50,949 nt of DNA, from assembly GCA_015272395.1 (NCBI GenBank), contig JACYLQ010000032.1, positions 1 to 50,949 on the forward strand. Reading direction: 5' to 3'. Both the position numbers and the translations under genes were made by a program. Origin of the DNA: Calothrix sp. C42_A2020_038 (lineage in GTDB: Bacteria > Cyanobacteriota > Cyanobacteriia > Cyanobacteriales > Nostocaceae). The notes under the pieces are model-generated. The model did not search any database and was not told the origin of the DNA. It worked only from the letters and a program-made list of their open reading frames with translations. Each line of letters starts with the position of its first letter. Position 1 is the first letter of the stretch. Of the stretch, positions 17,732-26,976 are shown in pieces.

Positions 17732-17925
17732 TATTTATGGGCAAGTAACTGTTTAGTAATTTCCACAATATGTTAATTTTGGGTAGATTTGAGAATATAT
17801 TAAGAGAGTAATCAAAAACATTAGAAGTCGGACAATCTTGCTTAGTTTCAAAACAGCATTGATACCAAATAACAAGCAAGAAACGTTATTTAGAAAAGCT
17901 TGTGGTGTAGCGCTTCATGCTTAAC

Positions 17926-18729
17926 TCAAATGTCAACCGCGCGTAAAAATGGTTCAAAGGTAGGGAGTAAATTTGAGCGACTTAAAACTAAGGTTGGATA
18001 AGAAATATTGCTGTAATCCACTCCTGGTTTAGCGGGGAAAGGTTCTGATTTTAAAGATATCCAGCTACCACCTGCTGCTTTGATAATTACCCATGCTGCT
18101 GCGATGTCCCAGATTTTGGGTGTGGCTTCAACACCACCTAATACTGCACCTGTGGCTACAGTCAGAAAATTATAGCTTGCTACTCCTAGCATCCTTATTT
18201 TACACGGAAAATCTTTTTGAATTACTGAAGTACTGCGCGAACAAAGGTTAAAGAAATGATTTCCGCTTGGTTCTTGATTACTAGTATGTATGGGATGATG
18301 GTTACGAAAGGCGCCTATTGGTGTAGATATCGAATTCGTCTCCCAAAATCCATGATAAGTTTCATTCAATGTTGGGACATAAACAAAACCAAATACTGGT
18401 GTACCTCGGTACAATAAACCTAGTGAAATAGACCAAAGTGGAAGACCGCGCGTAAAGTTAGTAGTACCATCAAGTGGGTCAACGACCCAACACCACTCAT
18501 TATCAGGAAAGACTTTATCTCCTTCTTCGGTAAGAATTCCATAACCGTTGAAATTGGCAACTATAGCATCGCGAATGATTTGGTCTGCCCATTTATCAGA
18601 TTGGGTAACTAAACTACCATCAGCTTTTTCCTCAGCTTGCACTTTGCCAAAATCTTGAAGAAGTTGACTGCCAACTTTTTCGCAGGTTGTTTGAGCAAAT
18701 TCTAGAATTGTTGTCCAAAAATCTATCAT
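17926..18729 (-). CDS. Inositol monophosphatase family protein
   Basis: A Mg-dependent phosphatase of the IMPase/FBPase-like superfamily, 267 residues. Metal-binding motifs are complete: ILTEEGD near residue 70, WVVDPLDGTTNF near 90, and WDIAAAWVIIKAAGGS near 208. Members hydrolyse inositol phosphate, histidinol phosphate or PAP, and the sequence alone does not decide which. It stands alone on the minus strand. Confidence 0.9.
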   Translation of the reverse strand: MIDFWTTILEFAQTTCEKVGSQLLQDFGKVQAEEKADGSLVTQSDKWADQIIRDAIVANFNGYGILTEEGDKVFPDNEWCWVVDPLDGTTNFTRGLPLWSISLGLLYRGTPVFGFVYVPTLNETYHGFWETNSISTPIGAFRNHHPIHTSNQEPSGNHFFNLCSRSTSVIQKDFPCKIRMLGVASYNFLTVATGAVLGGVEATPKIWDIAAAWVIIKAAGGSWISLKSEPFPAKPGVDYSNISYPTLVLSRSNLLPTFEPFLRAVDI

Positions 18730-18791
18730 TTTTTAAGTTAGTAGTTAGATACTGATACCAATTCTATGTGAAGTTGCACCAAATAAATTCT

Positions 18792-18819
18792 GTAGAGCCG
18801 TGACATGTCACGTCTCTAC
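18792..18819. repeat. Palindromic repeat (REP-like)
   Basis: GTAGAGCCGTGACATG is followed by its near-perfect reverse complement, ending in TCTCTAC (28 bp, one mismatch pair). Such GTAGAGACGTG palindromes are dispersed in many Nostocales genomes. It lies between two minus-strand genes and could form a hairpin in their transcript. Confidence 0.7.
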
Positions 18820-18888
18820 GGTCGGAAATACAGTGCATCTTCATCAAGAAACGGTATGACTATTTGTTTGTAGCGTTACGCACGCTAT

Positions 18889-20316
18889 TCAATCTAACTC
18901 TTGTTCCAAAATTGATACCATTGCGTCTTTAGCGTTGCGTTGAAATTCGCTGACGTTGACGCGCGTTAAAAAGTATAGTGCAGCTGTTATACCTACTGCT
19001 TGGGTCGCGAAAACTAAGCTATATGACGGTAAAGCTGCACTGAACAAGGTTTTACCAATATTCAATACTGCCCCTCCCGATACTGTTGCTAATGCTCGTG
19101 AGATAGCTTGCGCTAAACCCCAAGCTCCGACAAATGTACCTGCTGTTTCGGCAGCTGTTAAATCTAACATTAAACTGAGGGCGCCTGTTGTGGTGATGCC
19201 AGAGGCAAACCCAAATAATACTAGACACAATTGCAGCATTTTGGGATTGGCAGTTGCTCCAGCAAAAATAAGTAGTATAAAACAAATGGCAACAGCAATA
19301 CACCCAAGTTTAGTAGTAGTTTTTTTGCCAATACGTGGTGCGATCACAACTCCTGTCAACCCCAAACCTACTAACGTGCCAATGCCAAAAAATGCGTTGA
19401 GTTTGGTGGTTTCGGCGATAGTCATTTTAAATACTTCGCCTCCATAGGGTTCCATCACCGTATCTTGCATAAATAAGCTGATGGTCATTACTAGTAAGAA
19501 GGTGAAGAATATCCCTGTTTGACGACTAGCTGTTAGGATGGTCAAGGCTTGACGTAAGGTAATCTTATCTTCGCGAAGTCCGGGTGTTGTACGAAAACTA
19601 AAGCGCGAATATTTCTTTTCAATACCCACGGTTCCAACAAAGCATAGTAAGAATGCAACCGCAGGTACGATAGTAAATAGACGATTAACTTGAGTTTGAA
19701 TAATTTCTATTGGTGCGTCCAGTTCGATTTGCCTAAGTAAACCACCACTAGTAACAGCACCAATAATAATACCTATCATTAACATCGACCAGACTATACC
19801 TACTATTTTTGAGCGATTGTCTTCGTCTGAGATATCTACTAATAGTGCCATGAAAGGTGTAGAGCTAGCGCTCAGTGCAATTCCATACAGTGCAAATATT
19901 AATCCTAACAGTGCCACCCATATTGTAGTTTGATTTGTCCAGGCGCCCCCAGGCTGCAAACTGGCGCCGACTTGCCAGACTATTTGTACAGCCAAAAATG
20001 CCGTAATAGCAAATAAAGCAGCACCTAACCACACATAACCAGTACGATGATATCCTAAAAATGGCTTCGAGTCAGAAATTTGTCCAAACCATATCCGAAT
20101 TGGAGCCACGAACTGATGCATTGCAATTGCCAACGCTGTAATCAACGCTGGAACCTTCAATTCATCAATCATGATGCGGTTCAGCACACCCAACGTCAAA
20201 ACCGACATTATCCCTAATGCCATTTGAAAAAAGCCCAGTCGAAACATCGTCAAGAGATTGACTTTAGGGAGGCTATGTGCATCGTATTGCGAACTTGATA
20301 AATTTCCGCTAGCCAT
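18889..20316 (-). CDS. BCD-family (PucC-like) MFS transporter
   Basis: A 475-residue, 12-helix MFS protein of the bacteriochlorophyll-delivery (BCD/PucC/LhaA) family. Family signatures visible are MFRLGFFQMALGIMSVL near residue 24, LNRIMIDEL, PIRIWFGQISDS near 72, and GYHRTGYVWLGAA near 88. In phototrophs these proteins are linked to chlorophyll-binding-protein assembly and pigment supply. The role of this paralogue is inferred only from family. It is read opposite to chlG and 5 kb away, so it is not part of the same operon. Confidence 0.93.
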   Translation of the reverse strand: MASGNLSSSQYDAHSLPKVNLLTMFRLGFFQMALGIMSVLTLGVLNRIMIDELKVPALITALAIAMHQFVAPIRIWFGQISDSKPFLGYHRTGYVWLGAALFAITAFLAVQIVWQVGASLQPGGAWTNQTTIWVALLGLIFALYGIALSASSTPFMALLVDISDEDNRSKIVGIVWSMLMIGIIIGAVTSGGLLRQIELDAPIEIIQTQVNRLFTIVPAVAFLLCFVGTVGIEKKYSRFSFRTTPGLREDKITLRQALTILTASRQTGIFFTFLLVMTISLFMQDTVMEPYGGEVFKMTIAETTKLNAFFGIGTLVGLGLTGVVIAPRIGKKTTTKLGCIAVAICFILLIFAGATANPKMLQLCLVLFGFASGITTTGALSLMLDLTAAETAGTFVGAWGLAQAISRALATVSGGAVLNIGKTLFSAALPSYSLVFATQAVGITAALYFLTRVNVSEFQRNAKDAMVSILEQELD

Positions 20317-21172
20317 TTTGCTTAATTGTATGTGTTGGCGAATAAAAATTTTTTATCTTTTTCCTAGGATAAACGTCTCTTGCGCCAGTGGAAAGCAAAA
20401 ATAAACTTTTTCCCATCAACATTTATGCTTCAACCAGGGGATAAAATTTGACTCGTAGAGATTGAGGACTTCAAGTATAAATAATTATATAATATCTATA
20501 TTAATACTTAGTTAAATTTCAGCATCAGTATTTTTATTTAATTCAGGCAAGAATTAGTATCAATAAGCATTAAATACAAATATAACTATAAAGCTACAAA
20601 TCGAAAAAAAAGAAGCTGATGATTTAGCAGCTGTTGCTAAATCTCAACTTCTATTCAAAATAGAGGTCGTCAGACACAATCATCTAAGCATCCTCACACA
20701 CAAAAGCATCTAACTTTTAGAAAAAATTAATTCTTAGAAGTCTTGATCTTAATTCAAACTTCAACTATAGACAGATTATTCTCGCAGCCTCTTAATGTTA
20801 TACAAGCAAAACGGATTTGTAAATTCCTAATTTCGTAGAAGTTGTGAGAAATTTTACTATCCGTAATTAATCAAAATTAATAAGATATGATACTAAGTAT
20901 GACATTAAGCCTTTTAATCATCTTTATCAAATGTAGCAATATGAATACATACATAAATACTACACAAAAGCTGCTAATATAATTCACAATAAAGCTAAAT
21001 TACTAAGCTTTGTAAAAGTTGATAAAATCACAAAGCTATCTGCATAAACATTCATGTTTATACGTATGTTGAAGCGGTGATAACAAACTAATTTTGTGTT
21101 AGTAACATTTATTAGAAATATTTCGCAAAATAGTTTAATCCCAATGAGTTCCAAAATAAGTTCAAAGATTTA
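20317..21172. other. 856-bp gene-free AT-rich region upstream of era
   Basis: No ORF of convincing coding character was found on either strand. The stretch is AT-rich and holds a perfect 9-bp hairpin, GATTTAGCA (20621-20629) pairing with TGCTAAATC (20635-20643). It lies between divergent genes (PucC-like to the left, era to the right), so both promoters must be here. A small RNA is possible but cannot be shown. Confidence 0.6.
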
Positions 21173-22147
21173 ATGGTGGAGTTACAGGTGAACAGTATTG
21201 AAAATGACATGTATTCATTTTCAGGAGAAGTGGCAATACCTCAAGCACCTCCTGAATTCAAATCTGGATTTATTGGTATTATTGGTCGCCCAAATGTCGG
21301 TAAATCTACTTTGATGAATCAGTTAGTAGGTCAAAAAATTGCAATTACTTCACCCGTAGCGCAAACAACACGGAACCGTTTGCGGGGAATTTTAACTACA
21401 CCCCAAGCACAATTAATATTTGTTGACACTCCAGGTATTCACAAACCGCATCATCAACTTGGTGAAGTGTTGGTACAAAATGCTAAAATAGCAATTGAAT
21501 CGGTTGATGTTGTCTTGTTTGTTGTTGATGCTTCAACCGCTTGTGGTAATGGTGACACATATATTGCTGATTTGGTTAGTCGCAGTCAAACTCCCGTAAT
21601 TTTAGGATTAAACAAAATTGACCAACAGTCTGGAGATTCTGCGGAGGAAATCAATACTAGTTATACAAGATTGGCAGAATTACATCAGTGGCAAACTGTA
21701 AAGTTTTCTGCTCAAAATGGACAAGGATTGACACAATTGCAAGAACAGTTAATTTCAAAGCTAGACCCAGGACCCTATTATTATCCACCCGATTTTGTTA
21801 CTGACCAACCCGAACGGTTTATCATGGGTGAACTGATTCGCGAGCAAATCCTTTTACTGACGCGCGAAGAAATTCCTCACTCTGTAGCTGTTGCAATTGA
21901 AAAGGTAGAGGAAACACCCACAATTACCCGTGTCATTGCGACTATCAACGTCGAGCGAGATTCTCAAAAAGGAATTTTGATTGGCAAAGGGGGAACAATG
22001 CTCAAATCCATTGGTAGTGCTGCGCGCGAACAGATTCAGAAGCTGATTGCTGGTAAAGTATACCTCGAACTGTTCGTGAAAGTACAGCCCAAATGGCGCC
22101 AGTCGCGGATTCGATTGGCTGAACTAGGATACCGTGTTGAAGAATAA
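21173..22147 (+). CDS. era: GTPase Era
   Basis: A ribosome-assembly GTPase that binds the 3' end of 16S rRNA. The G domain has G1 GRPNVGKS at residues 38-45, G2 around TTRNRLRG, G3 DTPG, G4 NKID and G5 FSAQNG. A C-terminal KH domain follows, with GKGGTMLKSIGSAAREQI near residue 270, and the end AELGYRVEE is typical. Length (324) exceeds E. coli Era by about 20 N-terminal residues, as is common in cyanobacteria; a later Met at residue 13 is an alternative start. Confidence 0.97.
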   Translation: MVELQVNSIENDMYSFSGEVAIPQAPPEFKSGFIGIIGRPNVGKSTLMNQLVGQKIAITSPVAQTTRNRLRGILTTPQAQLIFVDTPGIHKPHHQLGEVLVQNAKIAIESVDVVLFVVDASTACGNGDTYIADLVSRSQTPVILGLNKIDQQSGDSAEEINTSYTRLAELHQWQTVKFSAQNGQGLTQLQEQLISKLDPGPYYYPPDFVTDQPERFIMGELIREQILLLTREEIPHSVAVAIEKVEETPTITRVIATINVERDSQKGILIGKGGTMLKSIGSAAREQIQKLIAGKVYLELFVKVQPKWRQSRIRLAELGYRVEE

Positions 22148-22268
22148 GAAATTATTGTATCTTTTGTTACAATGATAAAGTTTTATCACAGATGGGAATT
22201 ATAGTTGAGGGAGTTAGTGTTTATTTATCAATTTCCTCAATCTATCGGTCTAGAATAATTCTCATTTA

Positions 22269-22541
22269 ATGATGATGGAGCCAAATCAGCAAGAACAGCG
22301 ACTCGCTGCCAACCAAGACTTCCTTAAATCCCTCAATGAACTAGAAGATATCCTCCAAGAGAATCTTCCACAAGAGGGTGTCAGTCCATATGAAATCAAT
22401 CAAACCGATAACAAAAAACAAATTACAGCCCAAACATCTGTGTCAGAACCTGATGAAATCAAAATAGACTTAGCAGCTTGGGAGGATGCTGTCGCTGATA
22501 TTGAAAAATACCTTGAAAGTAAGGAAAAAGGTGATGAATAA
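22269..22541 (+). CDS. Small acidic hypothetical protein
   Basis: A 90-residue, acidic, probably largely helical protein with no recognised domain. It is rich in Glu, Gln and Asp (DFLKSLNELEDILQENL; LAAWEDAVADIEKYLESKEK). Three consecutive ATG codons open the frame at 22269, 22272 and 22275, so the exact start is uncertain. It follows era on the same strand after 121 bp, and its stop is only four bases from that of the convergent methyltransferase gene. Confidence 0.7.
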   Translation: MMMEPNQQEQRLAANQDFLKSLNELEDILQENLPQEGVSPYEINQTDNKKQITAQTSVSEPDEIKIDLAAWEDAVADIEKYLESKEKGDE

Positions 22542-22545
22542 GCAA

Positions 22546-23331
22546 TTATTGGGCAAATTTTTTCTGCCGCATCGCTTCATATAACAACAATGCGGATGCG
22601 ATAGCAACATTTAATGACTCAACACCTTGGCTCAAAGGTATATTCACTTGTATATCCGCCATTACTGCTAATTCTTCTGATAATCCTGCACCCTCGTTTC
22701 CCAACAATATTAAACTTGGTCGGCGCCAGTCTACTTCCCAGTAAGTTTGAGTGGCGCCTGGTAATGTTGCAACTATTTGCATTCCTGCTTTTTTACCTAA
22801 ATTAATTGTATCTTTTAAATCCTCGCTTACAGCCATTGGCAGCTTAAACCATTGTCCAGCGGTTGCTCGCATCACTTTTGGATTGTCTAAATCAACACTT
22901 CCCTTACTAAGCCACAGTCCCGACGCATCTGCTGCGGTTGCGGTGCGAATAATTGTACCTAAATTTCCTGGGTCTTGTACTGTTTCCAATGCTAGTAACA
23001 ACCCAGAAAATGGTATCTCTCTGACTAAATGATTACGCTTTGCGGTGGCGACTACTCCATCAGGGTGTACAGTTGTTGCCACCGCACTTAACACTTCTTC
23101 ACTGACAACTGCCATGCGAGAGCATATCTGAGAAGCTTTTTTCCATAGTTCCAAGTGTGCTTCTTGCCATTTCGGAGTATAACATAAAGTCACTAAAGGA
23201 TAATTAACATTACAAGCTTCTTCAAGTAAATGCGTTCCTTCCAGTAACAGTAAATTCTGGTTGTGACGCTCTTTGGTAGAGTTCAACTTGCGAATTTGCT
23301 TAACTAGGGAATTTTGTAAACTAGTCAACAT
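22546..23331 (-). CDS. TrmH/SpoU-family RNA 2'-O-methyltransferase
   Basis: A SPOUT-class enzyme methylating ribose 2'-OH in rRNA or tRNA. An N-terminal substrate-binding domain (NQNLLLLEGTHLLEEA) precedes the catalytic knot with LALETVQDPGNLGTIIRTA (motif 1), LLGNEGAGLSEELA (motif 2) and IPLSQGVESLNVAIASALLLYE (motif 3). The frame extends to 23382, but that part overlaps the adjacent tRNA-Leu. The ATG at 23331 (MLTSLQN) leaves the tRNA intact and matches the family N-terminus. The target nucleotide is unknown. Confidence 0.93.
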   Translation of the reverse strand: MLTSLQNSLVKQIRKLNSTKERHNQNLLLLEGTHLLEEACNVNYPLVTLCYTPKWQEAHLELWKKASQICSRMAVVSEEVLSAVATTVHPDGVVATAKRNHLVREIPFSGLLLALETVQDPGNLGTIIRTATAADASGLWLSKGSVDLDNPKVMRATAGQWFKLPMAVSEDLKDTINLGKKAGMQIVATLPGATQTYWEVDWRRPSLILLGNEGAGLSEELAVMADIQVNIPLSQGVESLNVAIASALLLYEAMRQKKFAQ

Positions 23332-23341
23332 AAAAATTAAG

Positions 23342-23423
23342 TGCGGAACTCGGGACTTGAACCCGAAAGCCTTGCGGCACATGAACCTGAATCATGCGCG
23401 TCTGCCAATTCCGCCAGTTCCGC
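23342..23423 (-). tRNA. tRNA-Leu (CAG)
   Basis: An 82-nt cloverleaf with a long variable arm. The acceptor strands GCGGAAC and GTTCCGC pair, with discriminator A. Anticodon stem CATGA/TCATG encloses loop TTCAGGT (anticodon CAG). The T arm is CGGGTTCAAGTCCCG. It ends ten bases before the methyltransferase start; CCA is not encoded. Confidence 0.96.
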
Positions 23424-23475
23424 TGGCTTGTTTATAACTCACAGTCTACAATTTTCACTCACGAATTAACTTTTG

Positions 23476-23493
23476 TCAATACTAAAGTATTGA
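23476..23493. promoter_or_regulatory. Short palindrome upstream of murA
   Basis: TCAATAC and GTATTGA form a perfect 7-bp inverted repeat around TAAA, just before a TATACT-like hexamer. It could be an operator or a hairpin; no specific regulator can be named. Confidence 0.35.
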
Positions 23494-23598
23494 TTATACT
23501 TTTTGAAATTATTTTCCTGATATATGTAATCCAAAAATGTAGACAAATTAAATCTTTACTGTAGAATCTTAACCAACTTCCAACGCATAAAAAGTTAC

Positions 23599-24978
23599 TT
23601 GTTATTTTTGGAGGGTAGGCTTATCAGTCCAGTTAGCGGCTTACTAGATGCCAAGTCGTCACCCGAAGCAGACTCCTCAGTCTTGCAAATACGGGGAGGG
23701 CATCAATTACGAGGTCATATTAAAATCAGTGGGGCAAAAAATTCAGCGCTAGTGCTAATGGCTGGTGCTTTACTTTGTCCTGAACAATGTCGCATTCGCA
23801 ACGTGCCAATGCTTGCTGATGTGGAGCGTATGAGTCAAGTTCTATTGGCTTTAGGTGTTGATGTTAAGCGTGATGACGATTTTTTAGAAATCAATGCCAA
23901 AGACTTTTCCACTTCTAAAGCTCCCTATGAACTCGTAACCCAGCTAAGAGCAAGCTTTTTTGCAATTGGTTCGATTCTAGCGCGTTTGGGTGTAGCACAA
24001 ATGCCTTTACCTGGTGGTTGTGCGATCGGCGCCAGACCTGTAGACTTACATGTTCGGGGTCTGCAAGCGATGGGAGCAGAAGTGCAAATTGAACATGGGA
24101 TTTGTAACGCTTATGTTCCTGGTAGTAACCGTCGGCTCAAAGGTGCCAAAATCTATCTTGATTCTCCCAGTGTTGGCGCCACCGAAACTCTGATGATGGC
24201 TGCCACTTTAGCAGATGGCGAAACAATTATTGAAAATGCCGCTCGTGAACCAGAAGTAGTTGATTTAGCAAACTTCTGTAATTCAATGGGCGCCAAAATT
24301 CAGGGTGCAGGCACTAGCACCGTTACTATTGTTGGTGTGAGTAAACTGCATTCTACCGAGTACACGGTAATTCCTGACCGGATAGAAGCGGGAACGTTTT
24401 TGACGGCGGGTGCGATTACTCGTTCAGATTTATTATTATCACCAGTAGTACCCGAACATCTTTTACCAGTTATCGCCAAGCTCCAAGAAATGGGAGTTCC
24501 TATTATTGAGGAAGGCCCCGACTGCCTACACATCAAACCAGCAGATTCTTTAAAACCTGCTGATATTGAAACTTTGCCACATCCGGGTTTTCCGACCGAT
24601 ATGCAAGCTCCATTTATGGCATTGTTGTCTGTAGCAGACGGTGATAGTTTGATTAACGAAACTGTATTTGAAAATCGTTTACGTCATGCTTCCGAATTAA
24701 ATCGTCTCGGAGCTGACATCCGCGTCAAAGGCAATATTGCTTTTATTCGAGGAGTACCTGTACTATCTGGGGCGCCAGTAATTGGTACTGATTTACGTGC
24801 TGCTGCTGCTCTGGTAGTTGCTGGGTTAGCTGCTAGCGGTCTAACAACTATTAAAGGATTGCAGTTTTTAGACCGAGGTTATGACCGTCTTGATTTAAAA
24901 CTCCTTTCCGTCGGAGCAAAAATCAAGCGTGTGTCAGAAACTGAAGCTGATACTCTTACAGAAATAGGAGTTAAGTAG
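23599..24978 (+). CDS. murA: UDP-N-acetylglucosamine 1-carboxyvinyltransferase
   Basis: Catalyses the first committed step of peptidoglycan synthesis, adding enolpyruvate from PEP to UDP-GlcNAc in the cytoplasm. Conserved sites are ISGAKNSAL near residue 43, RASFFAIG, the catalytic Cys in [14 protein letters not shown] near 141, PDRIEAGTF, and the C-terminal [10 protein letters not shown]. The frame has no ATG before the active region. It opens with TTG at 23599, another TTG lies at 23608, and a strong GGAGG at 23610-23614 is followed eight bases later by ATC. The true start is therefore uncertain, although the identity is not. Confidence 0.96.
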   Translation: MLFLEGRLISPVSGLLDAKSSPEADSSVLQIRGGHQLRGHIKISGAKNSALVLMAGALLCPEQCRIRNVPMLADVERMSQVLLALGVDVKRDDDFLEINAKDFSTSKAPYELVTQLRASFFAIGSILARLGVAQMPLPGGCAIGARPVDLHVRGLQAMGAEVQIEHGICNAYVPGSNRRLKGAKIYLDSPSVGATETLMMAATLADGETIIENAAREPEVVDLANFCNSMGAKIQGAGTSTVTIVGVSKLHSTEYTVIPDRIEAGTFLTAGAITRSDLLLSPVVPEHLLPVIAKLQEMGVPIIEEGPDCLHIKPADSLKPADIETLPHPGFPTDMQAPFMALLSVADGDSLINETVFENRLRHASELNRLGADIRVKGNIAFIRGVPVLSGAPVIGTDLRAAAALVVAGLAASGLTTIKGLQFLDRGYDRLDLKLLSVGAKIKRVSETEADTLTEIGVK

Positions 24979-24980
24979 GG

Positions 24981-25029
24981 TGCGTGACGCTACATACAAC
25001 CCAGTACGAATGTTTAGTAGCGTCACGCA
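24981..25029. repeat. Inverted repeat after murA
   Basis: TGCGTGACGCTAC (24981-24993) is the exact reverse complement of GTAGCGTCACGCA (25017-25029), with a 23-base loop, three bases after the murA stop. There is no T tract. A related GTAGCGTTACGCACGC string occurs near 18870, so it is probably a dispersed repeat that may also shape the murA mRNA 3' end. Confidence 0.7.
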
Positions 25030-25186
25030 TTCTAAATCAAGTCACGCACGAATATTTAGTTGCTTGCTCGTTGTTATTGGGCGCCAAGAGAAAGAAAAGT
25101 AATAATTATTAAACTTCTGAGCAATCGTTATAATACTAACTATTAGCCTAATCGCTTTTAAGCTCTAATAAAAATACCAGCTTGTT

Positions 25187-26065
25187 ATGTCTATATTTAA
25201 AAATCAACTAATTGGTTTAAAAGCTGACTCGTTCCGTCATCCTCTTGACCTGGAAGCAACTCAAGCACTAAAGCAGATACCAGGGCTAGATATGATAGTG
25301 CGTAACCTTTTAGGTCCATTTGCAGAACAGATTTTTTATGTTGAGAATATCGCTTCCAGTGTGTTAGTTGGAGAAAATCAACTACCAGAACTACACTCCT
25401 TACTGCTGGAAGCTTGTCAAATTCTCGATATCGAACCACCACAACTTTATATTCGCCAACATCCGGCACCGAATGCTTATACTTTTGCTATGCGTGGTAA
25501 ACAGCCATTTATTGTGGTTCATACCTCGCTAATTGATATGCTCAATGAAAGAGAAATTCAGGCAGTCATTGCACACGAGTTAGGACATCTAAAATGTGAC
25601 CATAGCGTTTATTTAACCCCAGTTAATTTATTAATTCTTGCCGCGACTGCTGTACCTACAGTTGGTGTATTACTTGCTCAAGCCATACAAGCACAGCTTT
25701 TAGAGTGGGTACGATGTGCTGAATTTACTTGCGACCGTGCTGCATTACTAGCTACTCAAGACCCTAAAGTTGTAATGTCGGTATTGATGAAACTTGCTGG
25801 TGGTTCTCCTACCTTGGCGCCAAAACTCAACCTCGATGCTTTCATTGCCCAAGCTCGCGCTTACGATGATATTAGCAACAACGAAATCGGTGAAGCCGTC
25901 AAAGCTGCCCGCACTGCTCAACTCACTCACCCAGTCCCTGTACTACGCGCGCGCGAAATCGATCGCTGGGCTTCAAGTAACTCATATCAAAAACTATTGC
26001 AAAATCATACGAAGATAGATTATAATAGTGAGGCTGCACCCAAGGGCGGGTGGCGAAACTGGTAG
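25187..26065 (+). CDS. M48 family zinc metallopeptidase (HtpX-like)
   Basis: A 292-residue gluzincin. The zinc site HELGH lies at residues 129-133, with the third ligand region EFTCDRAAL near 180. The segment between them is hydrophobic (LLILAATAVPTVGVLLAQAI), so membrane attachment is likely, as in HtpX/YfgC relatives that degrade misfolded envelope proteins. The last seven residues (KGGWRNW) and the TAG stop are encoded inside the 5' part of the downstream tRNA-Leu, an overlap of 22 bp. The catalytic core is complete well before that. Confidence 0.93.
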   Translation: MSIFKNQLIGLKADSFRHPLDLEATQALKQIPGLDMIVRNLLGPFAEQIFYVENIASSVLVGENQLPELHSLLLEACQILDIEPPQLYIRQHPAPNAYTFAMRGKQPFIVVHTSLIDMLNEREIQAVIAHELGHLKCDHSVYLTPVNLLILAATAVPTVGVLLAQAIQAQLLEWVRCAEFTCDRAALLATQDPKVVMSVLMKLAGGSPTLAPKLNLDAFIAQARAYDDISNNEIGEAVKAARTAQLTHPVPVLRAREIDRWASSNSYQKLLQNHTKIDYNSEAAPKGGWRNW

Positions 26066-26128
26066 ACGCAGCAGACTCAAAATCTGCCGCCCTGTAAAGG
26101 CATGAGAGTTCGATTCTCTCCTCGCCCA
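26044..26128 (+). tRNA. tRNA-Leu (CAA)
   Basis: An 85-nt class II tRNA. Acceptor strands GGGCGGG and CTCGCCC pair with one G-T. Anticodon stem GCAGA/TCTGC surrounds CTCAAAA (anticodon CAA). There is a long variable arm with a GCC/GGC stem, and T arm GAGAGTTCGATTCTCTC. Its first 22 bases are also the end of the M48 protease gene, whose TAG stop lies in the D arm. Confidence 0.97.
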
Positions 26129-26146
26129 CTAATTAAATAAAACAAT

Positions 26147-26180
26147 AAAGACGCAATACTCCTTGCGTCTTTGTTTTTTT
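26147..26180 (+). terminator. Rho-independent terminator after tRNA-Leu (CAA)
   Basis: AAAGACGCAA (26147-26156) pairs perfectly with TTGCGTCTTT (26163-26172), followed by GTTTTTTT. It would end the joint protease/tRNA transcript. Confidence 0.92.
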
Positions 26181-26235
26181 AAAACAATTTCGAGCAAAAC
26201 AAAAAGCTATCAGAAAAGTCATTTTTCTTTTTCAG

Positions 26236-26249
26236 GTAGTACCTGTTAC
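26236..26249. promoter_or_regulatory. GTAN8TAC palindrome upstream of the peptidoglycan-binding gene
   Basis: GTAGTACCTGTTAC fits the NtcA consensus GTAN8TAC. A TAAGTT/TCTAAT region 16-22 bases downstream is only a fair -10. With six fixed bases, about a dozen matches are expected by chance in the window, so this is weak evidence. Confidence 0.3.
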
Positions 26250-26376
26250 AGATAAGTAAAACAAGTAAGTTTCTAATAAGGGAATTGTGAATTTTTAGAT
26301 TGTAAGTGCGTACTTTTCCGGACTTACATACTTTTTAATGTCAATGGAAATGTGAGCGTTAGTAAAACGATATACA

Positions 26377-26976
26377 ATGAGCGATATTGGACTGCTGATG
26401 ACAAACATGTTGGCAATGGGGCAAAAAATTTCGTCGAATTTGCCACAACAACTTTTGATTCAGCACGAAAACGATTTATTTCAGTCAACATCAGCACATT
26501 TACTCAGTTCGACAGCAACGCTTCAAGTTACACCACCTGAATTTACGCAGTTCGGTGAAACTTCTTCTGCTGCTGTATTTTCACCTAAATACATTACAAA
26601 AAATATACTAAGTATTTTTTTAAATAGACTTGTTCAAAAAGAAATCTTTAATGATTCAAAATCAAACAAATTAAAGTTTGCATCGGTAAATTTTGTTGCA
26701 GAGAGAGAAATCATTGCAGATGCAGGTGTTAGTTCTGTAAGGACGGTAGTAAACAGGAGAAGAAACACTCCAAACCTAGCAACTTTGCAATTTGGGGACT
26801 CTGGGATTACAGTACGAGTTTTACAAAAGTTATTAGTAGCTAGCGGTTACAATATTCAAGTAGATGGTTTTTTTGGCGCCTTAACTGAAGTAGCAGTCAA
26901 AGCATTTCAAAGTCGGCAACAGTTGACTGTAGATGGAATTGTAGGAAGAAACACTTGGACAGAGTTGACAAGGTAG
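26377..26976 (+). CDS. Peptidoglycan-binding domain protein
   Basis: A 199-residue protein. The C-terminal 60 residues form a PG_binding_1 domain (FGDSGITVRVLQKLLVASGY, VDGFFGALTEVAVKAFQ, VDGIVGRNTW), a three-helix fold that binds cell-wall peptide. The first 135 residues are low in recognisable features, have no evident signal peptide, and contain no catalytic domain. The TAG stop at 26974-26976 is formed by the left TA of a MITE plus its first base. The ending ELTR is where this domain normally stops, so no truncation is implied. Confidence 0.82.
   Translation: MSDIGLLMTNMLAMGQKISSNLPQQLLIQHENDLFQSTSAHLLSSTATLQVTPPEFTQFGETSSAAVFSPKYITKNILSIFLNRLVQKEIFNDSKSNKLKFASVNFVAEREIIADAGVSSVRTVVNRRRNTPNLATLQFGDSGITVRVLQKLLVASGYNIQVDGFFGALTEVAVKAFQSRQQLTVDGIVGRNTWTELTR

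Noticed and set aside
18956-19447. 163-codon plus-strand frame opposite the PucC-like gene
   Set aside because: It is antisense to conserved transmembrane segments, lacks family likeness and has Pro/Ala/Val-rich shadow composition.
20690-20703. TCCTCACAC string resembling the Yfr1 small-RNA core
   Set aside because: The flanking stem-loops and terminator T run of Yfr1 are not present in the expected positions.
23332-23382. Upstream extension of the RNA methyltransferase frame
   Set aside because: It would be translated from tRNA-Leu(CAG) sequence; the ATG at 23331 fits the family N-terminus.
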